A stretch of DNA of 64,000 nt from Kiritimatiellia bacterium (GTDB taxonomy: Bacteria > Verrucomicrobiota > Kiritimatiellia > RFP12 > UBA1067), in assembly GCA_017447805.1 (NCBI GenBank), contig JAFSMR010000022.1, positions 1 to 64,000 of the forward strand. The letters run 5' to 3'. The stretch's first letter is position 1, and every line of letters begins with the position of its first letter. A model generated the notes under the pieces. It was not told the DNA's origin, made no database searches, and saw only the letters and a list, made by a program, of their open reading frames with translations. The translations under genes were made by a program, and so were the position numbers. Below are positions 43,438 to 52,898 of the stretch, in pieces.

Positions 43438-44843
43438 TGCAGACGATAACAATGTATCTTCGGGCGGCGAGCGTCAAGGGGACTCTCGTCGACGAATGGA
43501 ACCAGGCGGTGAACTCTCTTCCCGCCCTTACTCGCGGACTCCGCGCCGAGCTTGTGCTGAAGCTTGTCGACGCGAACGGTGAGCCGCTGCCGGACGAGGC
43601 GCTTTCCTACGCATCGTGGGACTTCGCCGTGGCGGATGACTGGGACACCTCGACGAAGCCGCAGCTCCGAGTCACCGAGGGGATAACGGTCTCCGGGAAC
43701 GAAGTCCACATTCCGCTCACCGAGACGAACACGGAGGAGCTGATCGCCGCATTGGGAACGAGCGAGTCCGCGACATTCGGATGCGAGCTTGCCGGATTCG
43801 AGACGGGCGAAACCTCGCCCGGATTCCTTTTGCAGTTCGACATCTCGATCCGAAACCGCCGCGCGGACGCTGGGACCGGAACGCCCGAGCCGGTGGATGA
43901 CGGCACGTACTCCGCCGCACAGATACGCGCATTATTTGCGGCGCACCTCGCTGTGCAGCTGTCGGATGACGGAAGCACATGGTACGATGCCGACCCCGAG
44001 GACGAGACGCCCGACACGGCACGATGGTACCGGTTCAGAAATGCCGCTGTCGGTCTCGAGTGGAGCGACCCTCTGCCGCTTCTCGTGGGGCCGAGGGGGC
44101 TTCGCTCGACCATAGAAGTCGGCGAAGTCAGGAGCGGCAATCCCGGAACCCAGCCGGTCATTGAGAATGTCGGTGACGAACACGATGCCGTCTTTGATTT
44201 CACAATTCCGCAGGGCCAGCGCGGTGCCGCCGCAACGATCCGCGTGGGCACGACCGAGATGGTCGGGACTGACGAGGAGCCGGAAGTGACGAATTCCGGC
44301 ACATCGAGCGACGCCGTGTTCAACTTCAAGATTCCGAGGGGGCCGACCGGTGCAACAGGACACGAATCCTACCTCTATGTCGCATATGCGGAGAACTCTG
44401 CGGGGCGCGGATTCTCGCTTCTCCCCGCCGCAAGCCGCAAGTACAGGGCGGAGATACAGTCCGCTTCGCCCATCGAAAGCCCGACGTTCTCCGACTTTTC
44501 TGGCGCGACATGGGTCAAATACCTCGGCGATGACGAGACCGTCTATGGCGACATTCTCGTCGCGGATGCGGACACGTCCGTCGCGCAGGTGACGCGCATC
44601 GTGTTCGAGAACGCCACCGTGCGCAGGGGCATCGAGGGGGAGGTCATCGTAAATTTTAAGGAGGCCGGGGTCACCGTCGACGAGATGAACCGCTACGCGA
44701 CCATCAACGGGAGGACGCTTCTCTCGTCCTGGACGAACGGCGGCGGCTCGCCGGCGGCGATTCCCGGCCTCGTCGTGTGCATCCCGGCCGACATCCCTGA
44801 ACTCGTACCGTTCCCGGAATACTCGGCATTCACGGGAATCTGA
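43437..44843 (+). CDS. Baseplate upper/tail fibre protein with collagen-like segments
   Basis: 468 aa. The N-terminal 145 residues resemble BppU-type baseplate domains: membrane-free beta sandwich strands around EVHIPLTETNTEELIAAL. Repeated units of about 40 residues follow (residues about 215-310), each ending in a G-x-x-G motif such as GPRGLRS, GQRGAAA and GPTGATG, resembling collagen-like trimer spacers. The start shares a base with the preceding stop. It probably links baseplate and fibre. Confidence 0.72.
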   Translation: MQTITMYLRAASVKGTLVDEWNQAVNSLPALTRGLRAELVLKLVDANGEPLPDEALSYASWDFAVADDWDTSTKPQLRVTEGITVSGNEVHIPLTETNTEELIAALGTSESATFGCELAGFETGETSPGFLLQFDISIRNRRADAGTGTPEPVDDGTYSAAQIRALFAAHLAVQLSDDGSTWYDADPEDETPDTARWYRFRNAAVGLEWSDPLPLLVGPRGLRSTIEVGEVRSGNPGTQPVIENVGDEHDAVFDFTIPQGQRGAAATIRVGTTEMVGTDEEPEVTNSGTSSDAVFNFKIPRGPTGATGHESYLYVAYAENSAGRGFSLLPAASRKYRAEIQSASPIESPTFSDFSGATWVKYLGDDETVYGDILVADADTSVAQVTRIVFENATVRRGIEGEVIVNFKEAGVTVDEMNRYATINGRTLLSSWTNGGGSPAAIPGLVVCIPADIPELVPFPEYSAFTGI

Positions 44844-44873
44844 CTACTGCCGGGTGTTTTAGGGTGATACAGA

Positions 44874-46958
44874 ATGGAGGACAGCATGAGATACTCTGAC
44901 ATAGATTTCAACGTGGTGTACGTCGATCCGTCGAGATCGACAAACGGCGACGGAAGCACACCGGCTGCGGCGGCAAACAAGCTGCCGGACTCGGTGGCCG
45001 GATTCGCCGACAATACCTGCTACCTAATCCGCCGCACAGCGGAGAATTCCGCCGTGGTGATTCCCAACGGCAGCAGCTCGACCATCAAAAACCTCCTCAT
45101 CATGGGGATGCCGAACGCCTCTGACGAGATGTACGAGCTTGTCCCCGCCGCCGCGAAAACGGCGTGGGGCGGAGACTCCGCTGAATACGCAAATGTCCAG
45201 TCGACAGCCGCGAGCGGTTCCTTTGCGCTGCCGCAGGCGCAGAGGTTCCTCCTGCACCGCGTGTACCTCTTTCGCGACGGCATCAACGCCGACAACTACA
45301 TCCTCAAGTTCCAGAACTCGTCCAATCCCATCGGCTGCTTCGCCTTCGAGCATTGCAAATTCGGATCAAGGGGGATAAACGTCGACAAGTCGACGTACAC
45401 GGGGGCGCTCACGGCAAGCCGCCTCAAGAGCTACGTGTACATCTACTACGCAAGGATGCTGAACATATCCGACTGCATCATCAACCATGCGCTGACCGGC
45501 AACTCCAGCAACCCCTGCGGCTTCTATTGCTATTTCGCCGATGTGCTGAACGTCCAGAACGTGAAGATATATTCGCCAGTCTGGTCGGACTACACGTCGA
45601 ACGCCTATCCGCTCTACCTCGCGGGGACATACCAGAAAGGCATCGAGTGCATCGTCAGGAACGTCGAGCAGACGATCCGCATGAACGGCACGGCCACACA
45701 CGTCCCCACGCTCCTCTATCTGCAAGGCTACATTTCCTGCACGGTCGAGAACATAACGGTCAAGATGGGCACCGCCCTCGCCACGGGCAATCCGTCGTCG
45801 CTCTCCATCGACTACGCGATGATGTATTTCTACTACGTCTACGAGATTTCGATGAAGACCGTCTCGGTGAACCTTCCGGGCGTGTGGTACGCGAAGGAGC
45901 CGGTCATCGAGATGAACCGCTGCTACTCCGGCAACTACGTCCCCGGAGTCGTGAAGAAAATCGAGGATGTGAACATCGTCCTCGCCTCGACGGCGGGGAT
46001 CGGCGCGGCCTGCACATACGCGAACGCCGCGACCTACAACGACAACTATGCGGCTGTGGTGTTCAATTTCTCGCAGTCGGACTGCACGATGTACGCGAAA
46101 GTCCCGGAGGTCACGGACATAACTGTGAAATGCCCTCGCGGAAAGGCCGCATACTTCGAGAACGTCCGTCTCACGGACGCCGAATTCGAGGGAACGGTTG
46201 TCCTCTCGTACACCGAGGCCGACATCACCTCCATCAAGACATGGTTCCCCGGAAAGGCGCTCTACGTCCAGAACGGAAGCCACGCCCGCGTCCGGCTCAT
46301 GGAGGCCAATCTCTCCAACACCGAATATCCGTACAACGAAGACCCGCTCGTCTTCTCCACGCTCGACAACAACGGGAGCGTGTTCGTGGATTCTGCGAAC
46401 GCCAGCCTCGCGCCGATGACGGCGTCGAGCAGCAAGGCGCAACACATCTATCAGGGAATCGGCTGCAACAACGAGGGTGCGTCCGGGCATTTCGCCTTCC
46501 GCTGCCAGAACGGCCTCTGCGACACGTGGAGCGTCCGTCGAACCGGCGGCGGCACGGCGGCTCTCAAGCTCACGAACAACACCTGCTCCGGAGCGGATAC
46601 GATGGTGCTTGGGCGCAGGCCGTTCAACGGAATGCAGCTCACGCCCACGACAACCGGGCGGCATCTGCTCAAGGCGCACATCGCCTTCAAGGGCTATGCG
46701 GTCGAGACGGAGCTGTACCGCCAGTTCTTCCTTTCCGCCACCGTCGGGGGAAAGACCTACTACTCGTCAATCCACGGACGCTGGGCGGACGATTCCGCCA
46801 GCACGTGGGTCAACGACTCCAACCTCACGCAGCGCGTTCTTGAGATGCCGGTTGACATTCCGACCACCTCGCCAGTGGACGTGCGCGTGTACTTCGCTTG
46901 GTACTCGTCCGGCGGATTCGTCTATCTCGACCCCGCGATAGAGCTTGTCACCGTATGA
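44874..46958 (+). CDS. Tail fibre/tailspike with probable beta-helix
   Basis: 694 aa. NVVYVDPSRSTNGDGSTPAA near the N-terminus is the opening of many phage right-handed beta-helix proteins. It is followed by a long run of Asn/Ile/Val-rich strands in short turns (about residues 60-500) and a C-terminal beta sandwich (about 560-694). Such spikes bind and may digest surface polysaccharide. The start is ATG 44874 after GGGTGAT, or ATG 44886 after GGAGG. The 16-nt leader GGGTGATACAGAATGG is identical to the one at 28152. Confidence 0.72.
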   Translation: MEDSMRYSDIDFNVVYVDPSRSTNGDGSTPAAAANKLPDSVAGFADNTCYLIRRTAENSAVVIPNGSSSTIKNLLIMGMPNASDEMYELVPAAAKTAWGGDSAEYANVQSTAASGSFALPQAQRFLLHRVYLFRDGINADNYILKFQNSSNPIGCFAFEHCKFGSRGINVDKSTYTGALTASRLKSYVYIYYARMLNISDCIINHALTGNSSNPCGFYCYFADVLNVQNVKIYSPVWSDYTSNAYPLYLAGTYQKGIECIVRNVEQTIRMNGTATHVPTLLYLQGYISCTVENITVKMGTALATGNPSSLSIDYAMMYFYYVYEISMKTVSVNLPGVWYAKEPVIEMNRCYSGNYVPGVVKKIEDVNIVLASTAGIGAACTYANAATYNDNYAAVVFNFSQSDCTMYAKVPEVTDITVKCPRGKAAYFENVRLTDAEFEGTVVLSYTEADITSIKTWFPGKALYVQNGSHARVRLMEANLSNTEYPYNEDPLVFSTLDNNGSVFVDSANASLAPMTASSSKAQHIYQGIGCNNEGASGHFAFRCQNGLCDTWSVRRTGGGTAALKLTNNTCSGADTMVLGRRPFNGMQLTPTTTGRHLLKAHIAFKGYAVETELYRQFFLSATVGGKTYYSSIHGRWADDSASTWVNDSNLTQRVLEMPVDIPTTSPVDVRVYFAWYSSGGFVYLDPAIELVTV

Positions 46959-47833
46959 GAGGAGCGGCGGTCATGATTGCGGCGATGATGCAGATGTTCG
47001 ACTGTGCGATGAAGGAGGAGACGATATTCGACATCTCCTTCGAGGACTGGGAAATACGCGAAGGCGGATACTGCCAGGTGCAGTTCTACCAGACGCCGAG
47101 GGCGGGGTTCGACGCGATTGGCGTCGACTGGGGCGACGGCACCGTGCAGGACTGGCCGAGGGACAGGTACAACATGGCGCACAACTGGTCGAAGCCCGGA
47201 CGCTACCGGGTGAAGTTCGACAAGCGGCTCAAGTGGTTCCGCTTCACGGAGTGCTGGACGGTCACGTCCGACAACAAGATTCTCGTCTCGCGCCCAGCGG
47301 TCTTCCCGATCCAGTGGGGAGACTTCGTGGAATCCGCGCAGGGAACCTTCTGCGCATGGAACAACTCGGAGCATGGCGGCGGCGTCCAAGGGCCGGTCAT
47401 CCCGTGGGGCAAGTCCATTAAGTCCGTCTTCTGCTGCTATCAGTTCTGCGTCAACATCACGGGCGGATTCCCGAAGTGGGGGCCGTCCGTCACGGACTGC
47501 ACAGGGGCTTTCGACGGATGCACGGGGCTTGGCGGCGCGATGCCGCCGTGGCCGAAAGACGCAACGAAATGCGACCAGTGCTACCAGAACACGGGTGCCA
47601 CGGGCATCATCCCGGCTTGGCCGGAGACGATGGAGTCTGTGCGGATGTGCTACAAGGGGTGCAAGAGCATCGAAGGCGCGTGGACGGACGATCCTTCGCT
47701 TCTGATGCCGGCCACCATCAACCACACCGAGGGCATGGTCACGGCGCACGACGATGTTGTGACGGACGCGAGCGATGCTCTGCGCGCGCTCTTCTACGAG
47801 GACTGGGGCGGCACAAGAGTTCGCCCCGAATGA
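46955..47833 (+). CDS. PKD-like, BspA-like tail surface protein
   Basis: 292 aa, start ATG 46955 overlapping the previous stop (ATGA). It contains VDWGDGTVQDW and HNWSKPGRYRVKF, the strand pattern of a PKD-like domain. Cysteine-rich degenerate repeats follow (CTGAFDGCTGLGGAMPPWP, CDQCYQNTGATGIIPAWP), like the BspA leucine-rich repeat class seen in gut bacterial surface proteins. Nine or more cysteines are unusual for a virion protein. Likely receptor-contacting. Confidence 0.65.
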   Translation: MRGAAVMIAAMMQMFDCAMKEETIFDISFEDWEIREGGYCQVQFYQTPRAGFDAIGVDWGDGTVQDWPRDRYNMAHNWSKPGRYRVKFDKRLKWFRFTECWTVTSDNKILVSRPAVFPIQWGDFVESAQGTFCAWNNSEHGGGVQGPVIPWGKSIKSVFCCYQFCVNITGGFPKWGPSVTDCTGAFDGCTGLGGAMPPWPKDATKCDQCYQNTGATGIIPAWPETMESVRMCYKGCKSIEGAWTDDPSLLMPATINHTEGMVTAHDDVVTDASDALRALFYEDWGGTRVRPE

Positions 47834-47846
47834 AAGGAAACACATT

Positions 47847-48482
47847 ATGGCAGTAAACGCAGATGACATAAGGCCGGAGGAGCCAGAGGACGGCGTCCAC
47901 GAGCCGAACTCGTACTTCAAGGCATTTGACACAATCGTAGCCGAACTTGACGAGCTTGCGAAGGTTCTCACGCCCGACGAATCCGATGACGGCGCACCTG
48001 CCGACGAGGGCACGAGGCCGTGCTGCAACTCCTACTTCTCTTCGTTCAGGAACATCGCTGATGCGCTGGAGCGCGTGAAATACGCCGCAGCCGAACGAAT
48101 CGCAGAATCTACCGATGGAATGATTCCCGCCGAGAGGATACCGAAGGCGGCATCGTCCTTCGACTTCGCCGCTCCGTCCGCCGTGCACGGCAGCGTTGCG
48201 CTTGCCAACCATGCCGTCAACGCCGTGGTGTTGAACGGCACAGCCGTCACGTTCACGTTTCCGGCGAAGACGAGCGGCAAGGCGCGCGACTTCATCGTGC
48301 GCCTTACGATGGAGAGCGCGACCGGATGGTCGCTCCCGGAAGGCGTGTCCTTCGAGAGCGATGACGGGGATGTGTTCGCGGAGGTTGACGCCGGAGCGAC
48401 AGCCGTGTTCTTCTTCTTCGAGGTTGCAGATGATGTTTTCATGGTTTCAAGAAAGACTGCCAATGCGGTCGCAAAGGAGTAA
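47847..48482 (+). CDS. Virion-associated protein, paralogue domain A
   Basis: 211 aa from ATG 47847 (GAAAGGAAA upstream). The N-terminal half is acidic and helical; the C-terminal 100 residues are a beta sandwich with NGTAVTFTFPAKTSGKARDF and VSRKTANAVAKE. The same domain recurs in the gene at 48751 (INFPPKTDGVARDFILRLVI), so the two are paralogous in that part. Probably a fibre component. Confidence 0.65.
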   Translation: MAVNADDIRPEEPEDGVHEPNSYFKAFDTIVAELDELAKVLTPDESDDGAPADEGTRPCCNSYFSSFRNIADALERVKYAAAERIAESTDGMIPAERIPKAASSFDFAAPSAVHGSVALANHAVNAVVLNGTAVTFTFPAKTSGKARDFIVRLTMESATGWSLPEGVSFESDDGDVFAEVDAGATAVFFFFEVADDVFMVSRKTANAVAKE

Positions 48483-48485
48483 TCG

Positions 48486-48749
48486 ATGAAAGTCCAGATA
48501 GACTGCTACGGATTCGAGGCGTCGAGCACGAGTTTCCAGAGACGGAAGCTCGAAGCATACCTCGTGAAGAACGACGGAGGCATCATCTACGAATGCTTCG
48601 GCAACGGCGATCCGCGTCCGATACACAGAATCGACCATGACCCGGATGAATGCGTCCGCGTCATGTGGGCATACGGCAGGTGGGCGGATGCCGAAGACCT
48701 CACCTACATCCCGATCAACGAAACGATGAACATCGAAAAGGAGGACTGA
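48486..48749 (+). CDS. Unrecognised 87-aa protein in the fibre module
   Basis: Small acidic protein, no motif recognised (QRRKLEAYLVKNDGGIIYEC, then DECVRVMWAYGRWADAEDL). It begins 3 nt after the previous stop, with AAAGGAG in front, and ends 1 nt before the next ATG. Translationally embedded, so a real gene, but of unknown role. Confidence 0.65.
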   Translation: MKVQIDCYGFEASSTSFQRRKLEAYLVKNDGGIIYECFGNGDPRPIHRIDHDPDECVRVMWAYGRWADAEDLTYIPINETMNIEKED

Positions 48750-48750
48750 T

Positions 48751-49767
48751 ATGGAAATGGTGTATCTTGTGAACGGCGCGGAGTCCGGCGGAGGTTCCGG
48801 CGGGGGTGGCGGCGGATCGCCCGGCTACCCGATGGTCAAGGCCGTGGTAACCGATGGTGCTGTCGGGCTGCAGGACAGGAGCGTCACGCGGGTCGAATTG
48901 AAGACCGGCGATGCCGTCCGCATAAACTTTCCGCCGAAGACGGATGGCGTTGCACGGGACTTCATCCTCCGCCTCGTCATAACTGCGGACTCAATACCGG
49001 AAGTGACGTTTGCCGTTCCAACGGGCGAGACATTCTCCTTCGAGGAGGGAGATGAAGAGACGTTCGCCTGCCTTGTCGGGGTCAACATCTTTGCATTCAC
49101 GGAGACCGACGATGGCCTATTCGTCGTGAACCGCAAGCTCGTCTCAATCGTGCAGGAGGTATCCTTCGACGCCAATGGAGGTGACGTTGATGCTCCCGTA
49201 AAGGACTATCTCCTCGGTGCCAAGTACGGAGCGCTTCCAGTTCCGACTCGGAGGGGATACACGTTCATACGCTGGGCAACCGAGGACGGCGTAGAGGTCT
49301 CGGCGACAGACACGGTCAAGACCTCTGTCATGCGGCTCGTTGCCGAGTGGGAGGTGTACGTCGACAAGTTTGCACCGGCCATACTCGCCGAGGGACCACT
49401 CATGTTCACCACCGACGGCAACGCCAAGTGGACGCTTGCCGACGATGTTGACGGACACGATACCGTGGCGAGAAGCGGCTCGATAGGCGACAACCAGTCC
49501 TCGTCGCTCTTCACTTCGACCACTGGATCGGGGACGCTCGCATTCTCGTGGAAAGTGTCGAGCGAGGAGTACTATGACAAGTGCTTCCTCTATGTCGACG
49601 GCATCCAGAAGGCGGTGATCCACGGCGATGTGGCATGGGCTACCGCGTCGGTTGCAGTCACAGGCGATGGTGAGCATTCGATTGAATGGCGCTACAAGAA
49701 GGACGGCAGCGTCTCTCGCGGGAGCGACTGCGTCTGGCTCGACGACGTTTCATGGAGGGCTTCGTGA
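48751..49767 (+). CDS. InlB-repeat fibre protein with host-type C-terminal domain
   Basis: 338 aa. After a Gly/Ser linker (residues 14-25) comes the beta sandwich shared with the gene at 47847. Then one InlB B-type repeat (VSFDANGGDVDAPVKDYLL, RRGYTFIRWATEDG, about residues 134-200). Last is a C-terminal sandwich domain (GTLAFSWKVSSEEYYDK, WRYKKDGSVSRGSD, WLDDVSW) of a type abundant in surface proteins of Kiritimatiellota, Lentisphaerota and Verrucomicrobiota. Phage capture of host modules is likely. It is the best lineage clue in the window. Confidence 0.75.
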   Translation: MEMVYLVNGAESGGGSGGGGGGSPGYPMVKAVVTDGAVGLQDRSVTRVELKTGDAVRINFPPKTDGVARDFILRLVITADSIPEVTFAVPTGETFSFEEGDEETFACLVGVNIFAFTETDDGLFVVNRKLVSIVQEVSFDANGGDVDAPVKDYLLGAKYGALPVPTRRGYTFIRWATEDGVEVSATDTVKTSVMRLVAEWEVYVDKFAPAILAEGPLMFTTDGNAKWTLADDVDGHDTVARSGSIGDNQSSSLFTSTTGSGTLAFSWKVSSEEYYDKCFLYVDGIQKAVIHGDVAWATASVAVTGDGEHSIEWRYKKDGSVSRGSDCVWLDDVSWRAS

Positions 49768-50486
49768 TGCAGGTCGCGTCGAGACAATGCCTCTGGAAAG
49801 ACACCATAGCCGGATCGGGGACGATTCTTGAAGTCGAGATTCCCTCTTCCGGCGGAAACGTGCGAATTGGGTCTGGAACGCTCGCCCCCGGCTCTACGGA
49901 GATTACGGTGTCTTGGGGCGACGGGCAGAAAGGCATCTACTCGCAGATCAACGGAGCCCTGCACACATACACCAGGGGCGGAACGTACATCATCCGCATA
50001 TCTGATGACATGGCCAGCTTCGGCTATGCCAACGGAGCGTCCGAGGCGCAGAAGGACGTGCTGCGGGAACTCGTCAGTCTCGGCAGCAAGGTTACGAGCA
50101 TCGCTGGCTACGGCTTCAACAACTGCCACCACATGAGGGGCGTCATGAACCTCCCGAACGTGACGAGCATCGGCGGCTACGCATTCGGCACAACGCTCGG
50201 AATCACGGACTACATCCTGCCATCGATGACGAGGCTCGTTCAGACATCGTTCTACGCTGGGTCAAGCCCGACGCAGATCCATGCGGACAATGTGCGGCAG
50301 ATCGACTCGCGGTTCTGGGACTACTACGGATGGAAGCTCTACGACCTCTACCTTCGCAATTCGACCTGCGCGCAGATCAAGGCGATGAGCGGGTTCCCGT
50401 TCAACGCCGACAGGATCGAGGAGGAAGTTCGATTCCACGGGTCGGACGGCATCGTGCTTGCCGATGGCACAATCATTCCAAACTGA
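49767..50486 (+). CDS. PKD-like / BspA leucine-rich-repeat surface protein
   Basis: 239 aa from ATG 49767 (TGATG overlap). Residues about 20-85 form a PKD-like sandwich (ITVSWGDGQKG, LHTYTRGGTYIIRIS). A BspA-type leucine-rich-repeat section follows (SIAGYGFNNCHHMRGVMNLP, VTSIGGYAFGTTLG). Architecture resembles the gene at 46955, suggesting duplication and divergence of fibre tips. Confidence 0.68.
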   Translation: MQVASRQCLWKDTIAGSGTILEVEIPSSGGNVRIGSGTLAPGSTEITVSWGDGQKGIYSQINGALHTYTRGGTYIIRISDDMASFGYANGASEAQKDVLRELVSLGSKVTSIAGYGFNNCHHMRGVMNLPNVTSIGGYAFGTTLGITDYILPSMTRLVQTSFYAGSSPTQIHADNVRQIDSRFWDYYGWKLYDLYLRNSTCAQIKAMSGFPFNADRIEEEVRFHGSDGIVLADGTIIPN

Positions 50487-50497
50487 AAGGAGTACAC

Positions 50498-50986
50498 ATG
50501 AACAAGAACTACGGAAAGCTGGTCGCGGGGGAAGTCGAATACGCCCCTGCGAAAATCACAAAGGATGACGGGACAGTCATCAGCAACCCGTCCGCCGAGA
50601 CCTATCTCGCAGCCGGATGGAAGCACATCGTCGACGAGCCGCCTGCCGCCGAGCCAGGACACAGCGTCCAGGTGAGCGGTTGGGACGAGACGGACGATGC
50701 CATAACACGCATCTATAAGCAGGTGCCGGACGAGGTGACGCCGGATAAGGCCCGTGTCTTCTCCAAGCTGAAACTCGTCGCGGCCTTGAAGGAGGCAGAC
50801 AAGTGGGTGCTGGTGAAGACGTGGATCGAGGAGCGCGGCTACTGGGACTTCTACCTCGCCGCGCAGAACTTCCGCGAGGACAACCCACTCTTCGCCGAGG
50901 CACTCGCGGCCATCAAGAACTACGCAAGGATGTCCAACGAGGACGCCGAGGCGATTCTTTCAAAGTGCATCTACGAGGAGGACTGA
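50498..50986 (+). CDS. Tail fibre accessory protein
   Basis: 162 aa from ATG 50498 (GAAAGGAG). The N-terminus (KLVAGEVEYAPAKI, NPSAETYLAAGWKHIVDEPP) is typical of small proteins following tail-fibre genes in many prophages; the C-terminal half is helical and acidic. Possibly a chaperone or a capping protein. No catalytic motif. Confidence 0.62.
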   Translation: MNKNYGKLVAGEVEYAPAKITKDDGTVISNPSAETYLAAGWKHIVDEPPAAEPGHSVQVSGWDETDDAITRIYKQVPDEVTPDKARVFSKLKLVAALKEADKWVLVKTWIEERGYWDFYLAAQNFREDNPLFAEALAAIKNYARMSNEDAEAILSKCIYEED

Positions 50987-50988
50987 AC

Positions 50989-51417
50989 ATGGCGGACATC
51001 GATGAAGTGAAACGGCTCAAGGCTCTCTGCGAGAAGTACGAACTTGAGGGCAGGGAAATCCTCTCGAAGTACACGGACGATGAGCTTGCCGCGATATTCA
51101 ACGGCATCGGGCCGGACGCATTTCCGCAATGGCTGCGTTCCGCGCTCGACGCATTGCATCCCTCGCTCGCGCCCGTTGCGTTCATACACGATGTCGAGTG
51201 GCATGAGTCGGACGGGACGGAGACTGCATTCGCCGAAAGCAACGCCCGCTTCCGCAGGAACGGCTGCAAGGTTGCCTCCGCCGCATTTGGGTGGTGGCGT
51301 CCGCGCCGCTATCTCGTCATGTGGGACGCCGTCAAGTTCGCCCGAATCTGCCAGCGATTCGGCTGGTCAGCATGGCTCGCGCCGAGCAAGGCGCAGGAGA
51401 AAGGAGGTGCCGCATGA
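50989..51417 (+). CDS. Unrecognised 142-aa late protein
   Basis: 142 aa from ATG 50989. The first half is helical and charged (VKRLKALCEKYELEGREILS); the second has FIHDVEWHESDGTETAFAES and several tryptophans (FGWWRPRRYLVMW). No family recognised. Placement after the fibres and before a lipoprotein suggests the lysis neighbourhood, but there is no holin or lysozyme motif. The stop overlaps the lipoprotein start (ATGA). Confidence 0.6.
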   Translation: MADIDEVKRLKALCEKYELEGREILSKYTDDELAAIFNGIGPDAFPQWLRSALDALHPSLAPVAFIHDVEWHESDGTETAFAESNARFRRNGCKVASAAFGWWRPRRYLVMWDAVKFARICQRFGWSAWLAPSKAQEKGGAA

Positions 51418-51500
51418 AGCGGGCTGTCTTCGCCGTGTGCGGCGTTGCTTTCGCCGCCGTCATCTGCGGCTGCGCCAGCCAGCAGGTCGTGCAGCGGGAG

Positions 51501-51520
51501 TTATCAGGAATTCCTGATAA
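51501..51520. repeat. Perfect 20-bp palindrome at the left RIT junction
   Basis: TTATCAGGAATTCCTGATAA is fully self-complementary and contains GAATTC at its centre. GAATTC is also the first sequence after the right repeat. No equivalent palindrome is on the right, so it may be part of the element end or a target-site relic. Confidence 0.75.
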
Positions 51521-51523
51521 GTG

Positions 51524-51578
51524 GCGTTATCGTGATAAGCCAGTTATCATGATTTTCCCGATTTTCCTCCCGTTCTCT
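51524..51578 (+). repeat. Left terminal inverted repeat of the RIT element
   Basis: 55 bp starting GCGTTATCGTGATAAGCC. It matches the reverse complement of 54940-54994 over its whole length. It contains internal shorter repeats of the type TTATC, likely recombinase sub-sites. Confidence 0.9.
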
Positions 51579-51610
51579 CTGGGTTTCAAGTAGATTCCGT
51601 CCTGATAAAT

Positions 51611-51664
51611 GTTGAGGGGAAAGTTATAATATCGCCATGTCCCCGCGTGGGGACGACCCTCAAC
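51611..51664 (+). promoter_or_regulatory. RIT leader: -10 box and nested hairpins
   Basis: TATAAT at 51625-51630 lies inside a larger stem, GTTGAGGG (51611-51618) with CCCTCAAC (51657-51664). A second perfect stem GTCCCC/GGGGAC (51639-51654) has a 4-nt loop. The first recombinase ATG is 19 nt downstream. The nested structure could limit expression. Confidence 0.55.
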
Positions 51665-51683
51665 ATCAACGACAGGAATCACA

Positions 51684-52898
51684 ATGAACACAACAAAGGA
51701 ACTGCTTGCGGAATTGGACCGCCAGCTTGTAGCAAGGCAATATACGGTCAAGGGAAGGCAACTTGTCCGTGGTGTCTGCACAACCCTGCTTTCCGTGCAG
51801 GGGAGGACGCTCAAGGCAACGATTCGACGCGGCATTGACCATGTGCGCGGAATTCATGCGCATGGCGGCATGAGCATGGGGAACCTGAAATCACACATGC
51901 GATGGGCAAGACGCCTCGAAGGCCTTATGGAAGGCGACGAATCCATATGGTATCGCATCAAGCCAGGCCCAACCTATCACCTCTCCCGACACTACGCGAA
52001 CGTCCTCGACAATTTCCGTAGCATCTTGGGAGACCGTCCTTTTGATCGGTCGAGCTTAACAGCCGCCGGATTGTTCTTCGACTGGCTCATCGGCAGGGGC
52101 ATCAAGCGCATTGGCTCTCTAACGCCAGAGCTCATGCTTGAGTATGTGGCGAAGATACGGTCCACATCCAAAGGCAACGGTGTTAACCGCGTCAGGTCAA
52201 ATCTCAAGAGACTTGCCGCCTTTCTCGTCGGGAAAGCCCTTGTCCCCGCGACGTGCCTGCACGCCATCTCGCTCCCGGTAAGATGCCGGCATCGTCTCCT
52301 GCCGGCATTCACGCCAACGGAGCTGCATTCGCTGACGCAAGAGTTCGAGTCGAGACAGGACGGATACGGAAGGAGGAACCTCGCTGTCTTTCGGATTGCC
52401 GCTTCCACCGGAATGCGGGTAGGTGACATTGTGGGCCTTACCTTCAGGGACATCGACTGGAGTGCAGGGGAGATAAGGTGCGTCCAGTCGAAGACGGGTG
52501 TTCCGGTCAGGTGCCCTCTCATGCATGACGTCGGCGAGGCGCTTCGAGACTACATTCTGAACTTCCGCCCGAAGTGCGGCTCCGACAGGATATTCGTCAC
52601 CTCCATGACTCCGATACGACCGCTGGCATCGACGGCCATGACTGCGGCGTTCGCCAGGGCGATGAAGTCATGTGGCATTGAGAAATCCGCATACGACGGC
52701 AAGAGTCTGCACGCCATGCGCAGAACGGTCGGGCGAGACCTTGTGACGGCGGGTGTCCCACTTCCAACCGTGCAGCAGATACTGGGGCACTCCAGCGTTA
52801 GGGCGACAAGCAGGTACGTTGCACTCGACGCCCACGGTCTGCGCTCTTGCGCGCTTGGCCTTGACGGAATTGAGCCGGCGGAAGGAGGCGCGAGATGA
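51684..52898 (+). CDS. RIT tyrosine recombinase, first of trio
   Basis: 404 aa. The catalytic set is in order: R in STGMRVGDIVGL, K in QSKTG, H-x-x-R in LHAMRRTVG, H in ILGHSSV and tyrosine in SRYVALD. The N-terminal 180 residues are a core-binding domain with a basic patch. AGGA lies before the ATG. Its stop overlaps the second gene by four bases. It acts with the other two to move the element. Confidence 0.92.
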   Translation: MNTTKELLAELDRQLVARQYTVKGRQLVRGVCTTLLSVQGRTLKATIRRGIDHVRGIHAHGGMSMGNLKSHMRWARRLEGLMEGDESIWYRIKPGPTYHLSRHYANVLDNFRSILGDRPFDRSSLTAAGLFFDWLIGRGIKRIGSLTPELMLEYVAKIRSTSKGNGVNRVRSNLKRLAAFLVGKALVPATCLHAISLPVRCRHRLLPAFTPTELHSLTQEFESRQDGYGRRNLAVFRIAASTGMRVGDIVGLTFRDIDWSAGEIRCVQSKTGVPVRCPLMHDVGEALRDYILNFRPKCGSDRIFVTSMTPIRPLASTAMTAAFARAMKSCGIEKSAYDGKSLHAMRRTVGRDLVTAGVPLPTVQQILGHSSVRATSRYVALDAHGLRSCALGLDGIEPAEGGAR

